DNA of 64,000 bases from Lates calcarifer (GCF_001640805.2 NC_066852.1:10338194-10402193); one strand, 5' to 3'; counted from the first letter of the stretch, positions 12,601 to 24,148 are shown. Notes: generated from the sequence alone by a model not told the origin. Program-made: numbers and translations.

Positions 12601-15600
12601 CTGCGCCTGACAGTCATCTAGAATAAATGTATTTTTCCTCACAGAAATGCAAATGTGTGCCACAATAGCCCTCCAAAATCTAATCAGATCATCTACCATA
12701 GAAGACTACATGACAGGTTTCTAGGGGAAACCTGTGGTGTAAGTATTAGCTTTCTGGCATGTATTGTTCTTGAGTTATTATGTTCTCAAGACTGTGCCCA
12801 CACAGACAGATACAACAGTGATGCATTAAGTCCCACACCTATTGCACTGAAGAGAGACACAATGTGTAGTAGTGAGTTTTCTTTTTATTACTACACAAGT
12901 ATCAGGTTTTTCTACACTCCTCTTAGGAAGTGAAATCACAGGGCTATATTAATAAAACTTAGTTATCATCGTCATCATACATGATCAGAACAGCACTCTG
13001 GGAAATACAAACACGAAATGCTTTACTGTACTAATAAGAATTTGATAAAATTATGTATGTTACATTTTTCTCTCTATCAGCATAAAACAATAAAATGCTA
13101 TTAAAATGCTGTTTCAGTTTCCAAATATTGGGCCTTAGATGAATTGAAATAAATGATCTATCCATATTGTTCATACAAAAGTAGAGCAAGCTTCAGCTTA
13201 ACATATGTTCTGTTTCTCATTTTTAATGTTATGTGTCTATAAAACCTGCTGCTTCTTTGATTTTATGAATCCTGCAAAGAATACTATTACAGAGTCACAT
13301 ATTACTATTTATCAGCTGCTCAGAACATAAAGGGAGTGCTTTTTAAGAGAGTTAGAAGTAAGATTACAGCAAAATTTTAAGGATAACTATGACAACCCAG
13401 TTATTAGAAATGAAGTTGTAGATACATTTTGCATTTTTAAATGGTGGAGTCTAATCTTGAATTAGCTTGTTTCATCTTTATAATATACAACTGACTAAAC
13501 CTATTTATTGTCCCTTTCTGGAACAATAGTAAATATGCTCAAATAAAAGGTAGTGACATGACATCAGGCCTATAAACCATATCTGATTGATTGAAAGTAC
13601 CGTAATGTTTGAAGCAGAACTCAAATTGCCAACAGTGATGCATGTTCTCTTTTAGACTCTATGGTCCTGCGTTTTTTTCTATGTCCTTTTTAAACTAGAG
13701 AACCAGTGCCATTTTAGAAACATCTAACAAGATTAAGAGGTGAGTGCCACATAACTCTCTTACCCATGACTACCCGTTTGAGACCCAGAAAGAGGCCATT
13801 TCTATGGAAATGCAATGTTTACACGCATGGGAGAAGTCTATTATCTGCCATTTCGAAAATGTTAAGAGCATAGTTCTTCCTGGGGTTTCTTCCTCTTATT
13901 GCTCTCAGCAATTTCTTCCTTGTTTTTCTATTTTTTCTTCCTGTGCTCATCCAAAGGAAAAACAAATGGTGTAAATGTCCTTGCGCCTGATTAAACACAA
14001 ACCCTTTCTTTCTCCTTCACATCTATATCACTAGAGCAATATCTCACTAGTCCCCTATCAAAGTACCTCTTCCAGGAGCTGAATGGGGCCTTTTTCACCT
14101 TGAAAGCATTTAAATGGAGTTGGTGGGATTGGGCCCTTCTCTCTCTCCACTCTAGCAAGGTGTGTCAGGAGTTCAATAGTGTTTTGTGGACCGTGAAGAT
14201 ATACAGAAGAAGCACTGTGTCCACTGCAAGAGAATAAAGTGATGGTAATGCATTGACAATACTGGTCGTCTCCCTGAGAGAAAACTCCATCTCTTGAGAA
14301 GATACATCGTCTAGATTTGATTTCAAGAGTCCTTTACACGTACACTTCAAAAGTGTCCCTAGAGGTATGTTACAGTTTGAGACTTAAAGAACCCTTTTGA
14401 TCCAGAGAATCACAGTAACACATGAGTTCTGAATAACCCATATGGTAGAGACAATTGCCAATATAACTATGTTCTCAAATCTTCTTTGAAATTTGCTTTA
14501 AGGTGTAGACAAAACGTTGTTTTGGATTGCACAAGTATTCAGTTATTGTGCCCACCTCCTGTAGGGTCCAGAGAATACTTCCTGCCTTCACAAACTCAAA
14601 AAGACAAAGGGCAACGCTTCAGGGTGATGGGCAATGCCCTCTGCCCTGAAACAGGTGGTGTAGCATACATTGATCTCTCTACACATGTGGTAGTTTACAT
14701 AACCTTTTTTAAACTGTACATACTTATAAACAAGCACTACAGTCTACTTTATGTACCTCTTCCCACACTGTAGTAAAAACTCTAGCAGCTCTAATAAATC
14801 AAAAAGACTCTGTAGAATAACCAAGACATCTAAATTGTGTGTGTTTGTGATCAAAAGAAGAAGAAGAAAAGAAAAAGCCACGAACCAGGCCAATGATTTG
14901 TGATAGGAAAAACTATTCAGTTTAACCTGAATTTCAATCTGATTTTTTCTTGCACCAGGAATACTGGGAACCAACTGTTAGGCTTTACAGTATCATAGTG
15001 ATACTGTCCAAGTACAGTAGCCTACAATTTGACCATCAATTTTCCTGACTTGGTTCTTAGTCTGCTGTGGGGTGTTGTGTGTTGGGACTATTCATGCAGG
15101 AAATTCCCTAAAGGGATTTGCTCCCTGAATTGTCAGCTAGACCTTCCAAACATCCACAGTCAGCTTGAAGCTGCTGACTACCTCATGATATATTTGTAAG
15201 GAAGCACAGATCACATGTTTCCCCGACAGCCACGAAATCACACCCACACATTATCCTAATTACTCATGGAACTCAGCCAATATGAACAATAGAGGAGATG
15301 AGCTAGGCAGAATCTAACCACAGCCACCAAACCCCCCCAACTTACTGCTACTGATAGATCATAAAATACAATATAACATTACGTTATAATTGGTATTAAT
15401 TTACAGCCTAGTACCATACAACATTATGTATCATGTGGAGCAATTTGAGGGCCAGAATGATGCAGTGATCTGCAATCCAAAATGATGAGCTGAAACCAGC
15501 AGCCTGGGGTGTTGGTTCTCAGTAGGACCTGTAATACTGTCAATCCTTCAACTAATTGGTTTTAGTGTTTATGTGAAAAGTTTTACTCAGTGGCACTTAT

Positions 15601-16067
15601 AGCCAGATGTAGAGTGTTTTCTGCCATTTACAGCAAAACACTCTTATTTGACACATAACATTATTAGCTTTGGACATAAACCCAATCTCAACAAAAGTAT
15701 TCAAATATTTTACTGCTGTAGTTTAAAATGATGTGTGATATATAAATTACCGTCTTTTCAAACTGCTTTATTTGTACATACTATGAAAATACTCACTGGT
15801 TTAAATTACAAGTCACTCTTTCACTGACCAGAGTACCCTAAGCTGTTAGACAGAGGTTTGTCACTTGCATGCAGTTTTGGGCTTTGTGGTCAGGACACAT
15901 GTCTACTCTGTCTACTCTCACTAAGGCTGAGCATGCCTGGTGTTGAACACACTGTCACACACACCATCTGTTACCTTCAACACTCCTGGCTTGGACAAAC
16001 ACGGTTATGAGTAGGTAATGGTGCGGACAAAACTTGTGACCTTGACACTGTCTCCTATGTGTGATCA

Positions 16068-16087
16068 ACAGAGAGAGAGAGAGAGAA
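16068..16087. repeat. (GA)n microsatellite
   Basis: Short, nearly perfect GA dinucleotide tract. Confidence 0.8.
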
Positions 16088-16387
16088 AGCAAGAGGTAGA
16101 TTGATGGGAGTTGGTAGCCCTTTTGATTGTGGTTTGTGTGAGAAAGGCAGCAGAATCCCACGTTGCCTGGAAACATGTCTGTCCCTGTGTGTGTGATGAG
16201 AGATGGAGTCTTTCTCTGCCTCGCTTATCTTATTCAACTTCAAAGATAAACATCAAATCACCTCACTCAATAAATGTACATTCTCTTTCTTCGACCTTAT
16301 GCTAGGCATCAAATGCCATTACGCAACTGCTTATTCCACATGCCATTTTCTCTTTTGTCTCTCCATTTTAATGCTACTTTCAATCTC

Positions 16388-16392
16388 AGCAC

Positions 16393-16458
<66 letters not shown>

Positions 16459-16463
16459 GTGCT
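16388..16463. repeat. (AT)29 tract inside a perfect 76-bp palindrome
   Basis: A run of about 58 nt of alternating AT is bounded on the left by 'agcactttc' and on the right by its exact reverse complement 'gaaagtgct'. The whole segment is therefore one uninterrupted inverted repeat with arms of about 38 nt. It could extrude as a cruciform or, if transcribed, fold into a long hairpin. The unique arms set it apart from an ordinary AT microsatellite. Confidence 0.85.
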
Positions 16464-18264
16464 TCCCAAGTGTAGTATAGCTATATTCAGAGGGTGTATA
16501 AATTTGTGTCTTCTGTCTAAAAGTGGAGTGTCACTAAGACTGGTTCAGTCAAAGATGATCAGTATGTCTAATTTCTGTAATATGTCATGTTTATTCAAAG
16601 TATTACAATCTGCAAAAATACCAGTTTGATTTCATACACCATAGTGGTGTATAATTTAATTGCAGCAATCCTATACTATATTTATTTGGTGTAACATTTT
16701 ACTTAATGTTAATATTTGGAGCTCCTGACTGGACCTGAGAGTGAGTCATTTAGAGTTTTCTCTGCAGGATAACATAAAAGGAAAATCAGTGATATACAGA
16801 CAGACTGTGGTGACAAAAACTAGTAGCATCATCTTAGGTCCAGACAGTAACAACATAGACTCTCGGGTAGATTTTAAGCTGAATGTGTGTTCATATATAG
16901 GTTCTAACTGTATGCAATAAATGTAATTGCCTAACAGATGTAACCAAATCCCATGAGGTTAATGCTTTATTAAAAAATCTCACAGTTGTGTTACTGAGAT
17001 GTTACCACGTGTTAAGAGAATGCTGGCCATAAATCCTTGCATATTTTCAGTGGTTTCAGCATAGCATGTGTTTCATTATACACAGTGTCACTTGATGATG
17101 CTTGGTAATCATCATATTTATCATTGTCAAGACTCAACATACTAACCCTTGGTTACATTTGACATTATTTATGCTTTAGCTCCATTACAATTTTCCTCTA
17201 TGTCTATTACTCCCAATTGTCTCTGGGAAGAAATATAACATTAATACTAACATGTCTTTTACTCTAGGTTCTCATGATGAATAGCAGCACTACTGTGTAT
17301 CAAGTCATTTGGCACAATTATCACTAACTGTGTTCTTGAAGTTTCCTTCTCACATCATTAAAGTTCACCTTGATAGATTACATAAGATTATTAATTTATC
17401 AGAAAGCCTATTTATTATCTCATCCTTGCATTTCTGAAATAAAGGACATGCAAAGGTCACAAATCCCTCACTGCATTGTGGTGTTTCTAGAATGGAAATA
17501 CAGTACTATTTTTTCGTACCCAAAATGCCACTTAACTATTCCTGCACTTCAGTTTTGTTAAAAGCTTGCACTACTGAGGCATAACCAAATAGTTATTGAG
17601 AGGAAAGAGGTCTCCATATCTGAGCTGCTGCCATAAGAACAATCTAACGGGGGAAATTCTATTGAAAACATTATTCTCTGATGGATGAGATCTATCCAAT
17701 TTAAATGATTGCGTTCACTTTACACCCCCTTCATATAGACTCGATTTAGTCATCTTCCACAATTATTATTCGATCTACTCCTGTGAACACAGTGCCAAAA
17801 ATGGTTTAATTTCACCCTCTGGATCAATAGCACCTGATACAGCCCATCTCATTCTCATCTCACAGTGAGGTGCTGCATTTATAATACTATTGACAACATT
17901 GAGCAGTATTGACGACAAGGCAGGATAAGCACCTCAGGCGGTAGGCAGGGATGAAGTGCCTTTTCTTTACAGCTGTACACCTTCTGTGATGGCTTTTTCA
18001 ACCATGAACATGAAAATGAAATGCCAGACAGTAAAACTGGAGGGCCTTGTTTAAATGATTTTATTCAACACCCATTGTGGTTTCTGGCATCTGACAAGAT
18101 GGTGTAGACCTATCTGTAGAGCATAAAAGGTTAGGGCTGCTAGGAGAAAAAAAATACAGAAATATTAACACAGATATGATCCATCAACTCTCTAAGAGCA
18201 GATCTGAAAGATGGAGGAATGCTTGTTTGTTGGGCAAACAAAATGACTCCATTTACTGAATGTG

Positions 18265-18277
18265 AAAAAAAAAAAAC
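18265..18277. repeat. poly(A) tract
   Basis: Short A homopolymer with no recognisable element upstream of it. Confidence 0.7.
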
Positions 18278-18856
18278 CTGTCTATAATGTGTGCATGGAA
18301 AAGAGTCCTGATGCTGCATGTTAATAATATGAAGAACACACGAGAAGAATTACAGTTACAATACAGAAGAAAAGGACATTTAATGAGTTTGTTGTTATTT
18401 GTCAATTGTTCGGGGCAGCAGTCTAATTGAATATCGATAAATAAATAAATAATGTTATCACATCTGTCCACAAGACATAAAACGTGAAAGAAATAGAACA
18501 AAATCTGACCAACAAAATGGCCAAAGCAGCATATTTTCATTTAAATACACAATGATCATGCTGCAAAGACTGTCTACTGAATACATGAAGTGTTCTTGTT
18601 AAACTGCAGCCCAGGAAAAAAAGGAAAGAATCACTAATGAGCGTCTGTATCATCCAAATGTCCAGACTGTGGAGTACTGCTGAGCTTTAGTATTCACATC
18701 TATTGTGTAGGCTATGTTATATTCGCCGGTTAGTTTCTCCCAGGGCAGCGGAGTGTAGTGGAGAGGAGGGGCTGAGCTGTGCTGCACCGTGCAGCTACTC
18801 ACCTCTGACTGAATCCCCGTCTCCACCTTTCATCTCCCAACTTGTCCCGCGCGAGG

Positions 18857-18889
18857 ATGGACGCGTTTCCCCGCGGTCGGACCCGGTAA
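18857..18889 (+). other. Upstream ORF, 10 codons, strong start context
   Basis: ATG with A at -3 and G at +4, then ten codons and TAA. If the leader begins upstream of it, scanning ribosomes should often initiate here. It would act by position, as I see no conserved peptide. Confidence 0.4.
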
Positions 18890-18901
18890 AGTGTGAGAAG
18901 A

Positions 18902-18973
18902 ATGCGGTCGGACGGGGGAATCGTCAGTAACTGGAGTGTCTCTGGGCGTCGGTGTGATGTTTGCAATTGGTGA
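18902..18973 (+). other. Upstream ORF, 23 codons
   Basis: ATG with A at -3 and C at +4, open to a TGA at 18971-18973. It overlaps the next upstream ORF (18957-19061) in another frame. Short upstream frames are common by chance, so function is unproven. Confidence 0.3.
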
Positions 18974-19061
18974 CTGCAGAAATTTCCAACGTGTCGGCGA
19001 CTCGACAGACCACTGCTTAACTGGTGCGCTCTTGGAGAGGAAAGAACGGACATGTGAATGA
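18957..19061 (+). other. Upstream ORF, 34 codons
   Basis: Opens with ATG at 18957 and closes with TGA at 19059-19061. Close to its end lie a minimal ATG-TGA pair at 19052-19057 and an 11-codon frame, stop included (19058-19090). The spacing to the receptor start leaves room for re-initiation. Confidence 0.3.
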
Positions 19062-19209
19062 GAACGATTTCCCTTCAGCGGCTGATATAACTGTTCTGCT
19101 TGTTTTAGTTCACTAACTTGGAGCGGTAAATTGCCACAAAGTCGCACAAGTGAAAACGGAACTGATTGATTAATTGATTGTTGTTGTTTTTTCGCTTGAG
19201 GAGGAATTC

Positions 19210-19221
19210 ATGCGCCTATAG
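19210..19221 (+). other. Upstream ORF of 3 codons (ATG CGC CTA TAG)
   Basis: A very short frame ending 22 nt before the receptor ATG. Such short frames just ahead of a start can delay ribosomes and reduce initiation downstream. Confidence 0.35.
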
Positions 19222-19235
19222 CTCACGGGGCCAAT

Positions 19236-19298
19236 ATGCCAGAATGGGTCCTCTACAGTATTTATTTCTCTGTGGACTTCTGTACACCCAAACCAATG
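19236..19298 (+). other. Exon 1 part of a 120-codon overlapping upstream ORF
   Basis: An ATG 8 nt upstream of the receptor start (A at -3, C at +4) reads in another frame. It gives 21 codons in exon 1. After splicing at 19298/23361 it continues without a stop for 99 more codons to TAA at 23658-23660. The spliced frame is 120 codons and overlaps the signal peptide and most of Ig1. The peptide is Arg/Pro/Ser-rich in its second half and resembles nothing I know. It may simply reflect the GC-rich exon 2 lacking stops in this frame. Confidence 0.4.
19244..19298 (+). CDS. robo2: robo2-like exon 1: signal peptide
   Basis: First coding exon of a roundabout receptor. It encodes 18 residues, MGPLQYLFLCGLLYTQTN, plus the first base of a split Gly codon. 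The hydrophobic core spans about residues 4-14, with cleavage likely after Gly19, as in mammalian ROBO2, whose signal peptide also carries an 'LCG-LY' pattern directly before SRLRQED. I chose this ATG because it is in frame with exon 2 and has a strong start context (A at -3, G at +4). An ATG at 19236 is out of frame. The exon ends at a canonical donor, GTAAGT, leaving phase 1, which matches the exon 2 acceptor. Confidence 0.85.
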
Positions 19299-20962
19299 GT
19301 AAGTTTATGAATACATCTATAACTAAATGTTACGGTTGAAAGAATGTCTTGCCCCGCATTAAGCATGAGAAAACCACACCGGGCTGTGACCTGAAGCATG
19401 TTCGACCCGTAGTCTTATACCAGCTGAGGCACATCAAGAAAATACCGACTACGGTATCCCAAACGTTTTACAGTGAATTTTGCTGTTCCTCTTGAATTCC
19501 TGTGTATAATCACAAATACCCCATGCCAATACGCCATAACAGAACCGGTTGTTTAATTTTGTCATGATATAAGGCATCGTGCCAAGCCAAATATTTAATG
19601 GCATAGGTAGACTGAAGTTGTTCTTTTATTCATAAGGGCTGCTCTAATTGAACACATTTGTTACTTGAATAAAATCTTTGACAGCTTTTAAATTGCCAGT
19701 ATTACCACGGGTATTGTTATTTGAAACGAGTTTGAAAATTGATTCCAGGTATAGCAACACGTAACTTTTCTCTGTTTTCCCAAAAGACAGAGGCCTTAAC
19801 TAATTGGTTTTTAATGAAATGGGCTCTTTAGATCTCTTATGGTGTTTGTCTTGCACTTGTACAGTCAACACAAGAGTGTTGCAAACCTGTATTTTTTCAG
19901 ATCGTGCCAACAGTTTGCTTTAATTATCTCTATCTCAGTTCATATTCTGTGTGGCCTAATGGCCTGGTTGCTTAGGCAATGATGATAGAGCCTCTGTACG
20001 TCCTACAGCTGAAATGTCTAATGTACCATAGGGAATATGCTTACTCATATAGTCTGGAAATCCACCCTTGGCCGTTTGCATGTCTAGAGGTTACTCATAC
20101 ATTGCAAGGACCTATTGTGCATATGTACAAACGCAGCTGCACCTAAAAGACATATCTAAGATTCTTGACAGGAATTGTTGTCCTTATCATGAAGTGTTTT
20201 GTATTACTCTGTCCCCTGTTGCCCATAGAACATAAATCTGTGTCACTGGGGTAAATGTAGTGCAGGTGTGATCAGCACATAAAGTGGGTGTGGGTATGGG
20301 TGGTTTCAGGACATTGGAATTACTTTGTGTTGCCAGTTTAACTGATACAGCGCATCCACGCAGTCTAAAGCGAAGCACTGTGATGACTCAGTTTTTGTTG
20401 ACATAATGTCAGGGAGGTGTTCATTTTTAGGGGCTGTCGATTGTGTCGGACTACTGCTGACAGATGTTATTGATGTTTTCGCCACCCCATTTTCCATACA
20501 TAGTATAGTGTAGTATAGTGAACTTGTCAGTCAGTGTGCATTTCAGCTATTTTCATTTAGTTGAAATATAGCGACGCCTCTGTGAGAAGATGGCACAAGT
20601 TATCTCACTTGATGGTTTTTAACTGACTATATGTCAGTGGCAACAATGCAGGTAATGCCTGTGATCTAGAGAGGATGATGTTGAGACTGTGCAGTCTGTG
20701 TGTAATACCATTTACGATACACTGGCAGTGTGCTCATCTTGACTACTTGTATTTAAGTCTTATTGATTTCAAATTTGCAGGACTCAGACTGACTTTGTGG
20801 TTGTAACATCTCCAACTAAACTTTTAAATGACATAAGGAACCTGAAAGACTTGTGCACTTTAATTGACAATCAAATTAATCTTCTATGACCTAAACCTTC
20901 TAAAAGCCTGAACTGAGTTCCTCTGCACTCTACTGGCAGAGATGTATCCCAAAGTGACTTTT

Positions 20963-21471
20963 ACCCTTTTTCCACCAAGGCGGTTTGAAGGCCGGTTCAG
21001 ACCTGGTGCATAATCTTGAACCAGTTTGTGTTTTGACAGCCAAAGAACCAGATCTTGGCTAGGAAAACAGGTTTGAGAATGGTTCCAACACTTCAACTGA
21101 GAACCACTTACATCAGGGGCTAGGTGCAGGATTATGGTGGCCAACTGAAACTTTGAGACTGCCATTTTTAAAAATTTTGAAATGTTCAAAATCAAAGTGA
21201 TTGGAAGAGAATGTAGGCTCACTAAGGCAGGAGCAACACTTAGAAAGAAACGATGTAGTCCGCCATTGTTGTTGTTGTGCTGGGTGCTAGTGTTGCTGGG
21301 AAAGCAGATATGTGTACAGATGTATACCGTGATTCACTGATGTAGCTTTATGGTGGCTCTCTAGCCATGGAAAGGCAAACTGGTCCTTAGAAGGTTTGCA
21401 AGTTGAACCAACAAACTGGCACTAGCACCAGGCCAGAACTAACACCCAGGTTTGCGCTTGTGGAAAGGGGT
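20963..21471. mobile_element. MITE-like non-autonomous DNA transposon (hAT type suspected)
   Basis: The left end starts 'accctttttccaccaagg' and the right end closes with '...cttgtggaaaggggt', giving imperfect terminal inverted repeats. The similarity extends inward: 'ggttcagacctggtgc' on the left corresponds to 'gcaccaggccagaact' on the right. Length is about 509 bp and it has no transposase ORF. Elements with TTTTCCACCAA-type ends are familiar in fish genomes. I could not find a clean 8-bp target-site duplication, so the hAT assignment is inferred and the copy must be old. Confidence 0.55.
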
Positions 21472-21693
21472 GAAGAAAAGTACCCTACTAATAAGTCCTG
21501 ATATGTCCCTGACCTTTCTTTTTCTGCAAGACCTTGAGTTTCAGCTTCAGCACCATGGACAGATCCCCATTAACAAAAATGATTTGATGCAAGCAACCCT
21601 AGACAAAAAGATAAGTCACATTTTGTCCAAAAAAGTATTCTAAAATGTTTTTTTTCCCAACAGCTGTTACAGTGTCAACATTTAAGTCTTAAA

Positions 21694-21884
21694 AATCATT
21701 CATTCTCTATCCAACTTATTGGTATTCGGGGTCACGGGGTGCTGGAGCATACTCTGAGCAGAAAGCAGGCAAACCCCCAGGATGGGTTGCCAGTCCATCA
21801 CAGGGCTAACAGACTGACAGGACCCCACAGGACCTTCTTGCTGTTAGATGACAATACCAACCACTGAGCCAATGTGCCACCCAC
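21694..21884 (+). repeat. Fish interspersed repeat, family B partial copy
   Basis: Landmarks in order: 'cattcattctctatccaact', 'ggggtcacggggtgctggagc', 'gttgccagtccatcacaggg', then 'accaaccactgagccaatgtgccacc'. This is a shortened copy of a very common fish repeat whose central part ('cacacctaaaggcaatttagag...gaggaaaccagag') is kept in the copy at 47697 but lost here. Repeat class not assigned. Confidence 0.65.
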
Positions 21885-23360
21885 AACGAAAATCATCTCA
21901 TTTAAATTCTGTTGTTTGACAGCATAAAACTCTACATTAGCACAGTGGAGACTCAGTAATGGGGTAACCAATTATGAGAATTCAGTATTACACAAACTCT
22001 GTGTTTATTTGTGTGTTATTGTGCATCCCCACAACTCTTATTTACACTAGAAACATATGTTTAGTGTTTTAAAAGCATTTTAAAAACGTAATGTATCACC
22101 ATGGTTCGGCGTGTTCGCGCCAGCTAATGGAATTCTTTTTGTCAACAAACCTCTTAACATTATAGACTGCCACATCAATTTTACTCACATTTGCAGCTTT
22201 AATTCCAGTTGCTATGTAGCAGCCAATCATCATGGTTGCCTTTGCAATTTGTCACCATCAAAGGCAAAATGACAAGACACCGTGTAACATCATTTTTATT
22301 TATTTATATCTTATTTATTCCTTTGCCATATGACAGTCCAGAAAAGTCTGTATTAGTAACTCAAACATCACACTCTAGGTTTGTTTGCATGTGCACAACA
22401 GAAAAGAGAGACCTTTTAACACAGATATTATAATGTGCTCATACACCATAAAACAGACAAGAGTTGTCATGCTGTCACATTTGTAAACAAACACAGTGAC
22501 ACTACATTTGGGTCATAACTCTGTGACATTTAGAGGTGGAATTCATGAAACTGCACTGACTTGAGCTAAGGTGTTCACACAGGCCAAATAAATGGAAAGA
22601 CTGAGCAGAGTAAAGGTTGTTAACTGGGTTGCAGTTGCACAAATGATGACATTATTCTTATCAGGAGAGTCAGGATTAGACATTGTCATGACATTTGCTG
22701 AGGATTGACTGTCAAATACTGGGGTTAAAATCTAAATATTATGCATGTTGATGTAGTAATGTAGCCTTTTGGCAGGAAAGAGAATTGTAAGCTTTGCATA
22801 TCCACACTATTATGGTGCAAAGTGAAAAATCCAATGTAGCAGTCGCTGTTATACACCCACTGAGACAACATGTTTGACGATGTCAGTGTTTGATGGAATG
22901 TGTTAATGAAAAAGCTAATGAGATGTAATGACTCCTCAGCTCCTGTCTGTGAAAGTAAATATGGGAGTCTGAGTGTAATACCATGGCATATAGTGCTGTC
23001 AATAAGAACCTGACACTTATCAATTTTCCTTTCAAGAATAAAATTTATCTCATACATTTTATTCTATCAATCACATTTACAAATCTGTTTAGATCTATTG
23101 TTTACTGTTTGAAAAGCAGTGAAAATATGATGTCAGTGAGAGATGAGAAGTAGAGACAGTTTATTCAAGTGATCCTTATTTTTAGAGATATGGCTATGGC
23201 TGATCATCCACAGTTGCTAATGTTGCTCATGCTAACTAATATGCTTCATCCCAAACATACAACTGTGACTGCCTCAGAAAAATACACTATTTATGTGTGC
23301 ATAGATAGCATGACTATTACTACTATATACTATAGTTTTTATTCTCTTGTTTCCCTCTAG

Positions 23361-23687
23361 GGTCTCGTCTTCGCCAGGAAGACTTCCCACCACGAATCGT
23401 GGAGCACCCCTCTGACCTCATTGTGTCCAAGGGGGAACCAGCCACTCTCAACTGTAAGGCAGAGGGCCGTCCAACCCCCACGGTGGAATGGTACAAAGAT
23501 GGGGAGCGCGTTGAGACGGACCGCGACAACCCCCGCTCCCACCGTATGCTGCTGCCCAGCGGGTCCCTCTTCTTCCTGCGCATCGTCCATGGACGGCGGA
23601 GCAAGCCTGATGATGGAAGCTACGTGTGCGTGGCCCGAAACTATCTGGGAGAGGCCATAAGCCGGAACGCATCTCTAGAAGTAGCAT
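23361..23687 (+). CDS. robo2: robo2-like exon 2: immunoglobulin domain 1
   Basis: Encodes residues 19-127 and the first base of codon 128. It begins [19 protein letters not shown], the hallmark start of mature Robo proteins. Ig1 has its cysteine pair at residues 50 (TLNC) and 108 (YVC) and the core Trp at 62 (VEWYKDG). An N-glycosylation sequon (NAS) lies at 121. Ig1 is the main Slit-binding domain in Robo receptors. The wording [15 protein letters not shown] and [10 protein letters not shown] matches ROBO2 better than ROBO1 (HGRKSRPDEG) or ROBO3. The acceptor follows 'ttccctctag' and the donor is GTGAGT. Exon length 327 nt, phase 1 to phase 1. Its GC content is clearly higher than the surrounding introns. 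Confidence 0.97.
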
Positions 23688-23800
23688 GTGAGTCTGACTT
23701 TTCATCATGTCCCTCTAGGCACAAAGGTAATGTCCTGGTCAGTGGAATCTCACTTTTGCGTGACAGAAGAATGGGGGAATTGTTATTCAGTATGTATTGA
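23399..23800 (+). other. In-frame read-through of exon 2 into intron 2
   Basis: The Ig1 frame stays open past the donor at 23688 for 37 codons to TGA at 23798-23800. If the donor were skipped and the transcript ended in the intron, the product would be a secreted, Ig1-only protein. An AATAAA lies at 24520-24525. No direct evidence shows that this form exists. Confidence 0.2.
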
Positions 23801-23973
23801 GGTTGGTAACCTTTTGTTGGGTATATGAAAATGTGTTAATGTCACATTTGAAAAAGGTAGAGCTTCTGTTAAATTAAGCATAACATTTTGGGGCTGTTAT
23901 GCTAAGGGATCCATATATAAGATGTCATCTGTCATAATATGACTAACGTCACCTATCCACTGAACCTACAAGT

Positions 23974-23990
23974 ATGTGTGTGTGTGTGTT
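23974..23990. repeat. (TG)n microsatellite
   Basis: Short TG dinucleotide tract in intron 2, followed by looser TG-rich sequence to about 24035. Confidence 0.75.
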
Positions 23991-24110
23991 TGCTCAGCTG
24001 TGTGCATGCCATGTGTGCACATATGTGTGTGAATATGTTTTCAGACTGCTAGTGAGACCTGTTTGGATGACCTGTTTGAGTAATGTATGGGCAGAGCTGT
24101 GAATTGCTCC

Positions 24111-24148
24111 GGGGAGGGAGGAGAGAGGGAAAAGGGAGGGGGGGCAGG
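24111..24148 (+). repeat. Purine-rich G-tract cluster
   Basis: Several runs of three to eight G are separated by short A/G spacers on the sense strand near the start of intron 2. It meets the usual loose pattern for a G-quadruplex, with longer loops than those at 37010 and 51986. Confidence 0.5.

Larger units (their letters stand above)
1..18700. other. Gene-free upstream region of the robo2-like gene
   Basis: I see no convincing coding exon on either strand. Open frames are short (the longest is 180 codons, on the minus strand at 2887-3429) and show no recognisable domain. The region is AT-rich and holds homopolymer tracts, dinucleotide repeats and diverged interspersed repeats that are listed separately. 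Mammalian ROBO2 is also flanked on its 5' side by a large gene-poor interval, so this is expected. A distal alternative first exon of robo2 could be hidden here, but I cannot identify one from sequence alone. Confidence 0.6.
18720..19243 (+). promoter_or_regulatory. robo2: CpG-rich promoter and 5' leader of the robo2-like gene
   Basis: CpG content rises sharply here: I count about 28 CpG dinucleotides in 18721-19080, while flanking DNA has very few. The segment runs without an obvious splice acceptor into the first coding exon, so it most likely holds the transcription start and the 5' untranslated leader. I see no clear TATA box, which fits a CpG-type promoter. Several short upstream ORFs lie in it. 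The exact start site cannot be placed from sequence. A 'cccggtaaagtg' motif near 18883 could also serve as a splice donor if an upstream non-coding exon is used. Confidence 0.6.
19299..23360 (+). other. robo2: Intron 1 of the robo2-like gene
   Basis: About 4.1 kb, running from a GTAAGT donor to an acceptor preceded by a pyrimidine-rich 'ttccctctag'. I see no further exon in it. It holds a MITE-like element (20963-21471) and a repeat of family B (21694-21884). The rest is AT-rich unique sequence without obvious structure. As the first intron beside a CpG-rich promoter it could carry control elements, but nothing in the bases singles one out. Confidence 0.8.

Noticed and set aside
16203..16475. 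Open frames ending in (YI)n repeats
   Set aside because: They are translations of the AT palindrome.
23357..23708. Several minus-strand open frames over exon 2
   Set aside because: They are antisense shadows of the GC-rich Ig1 exon.
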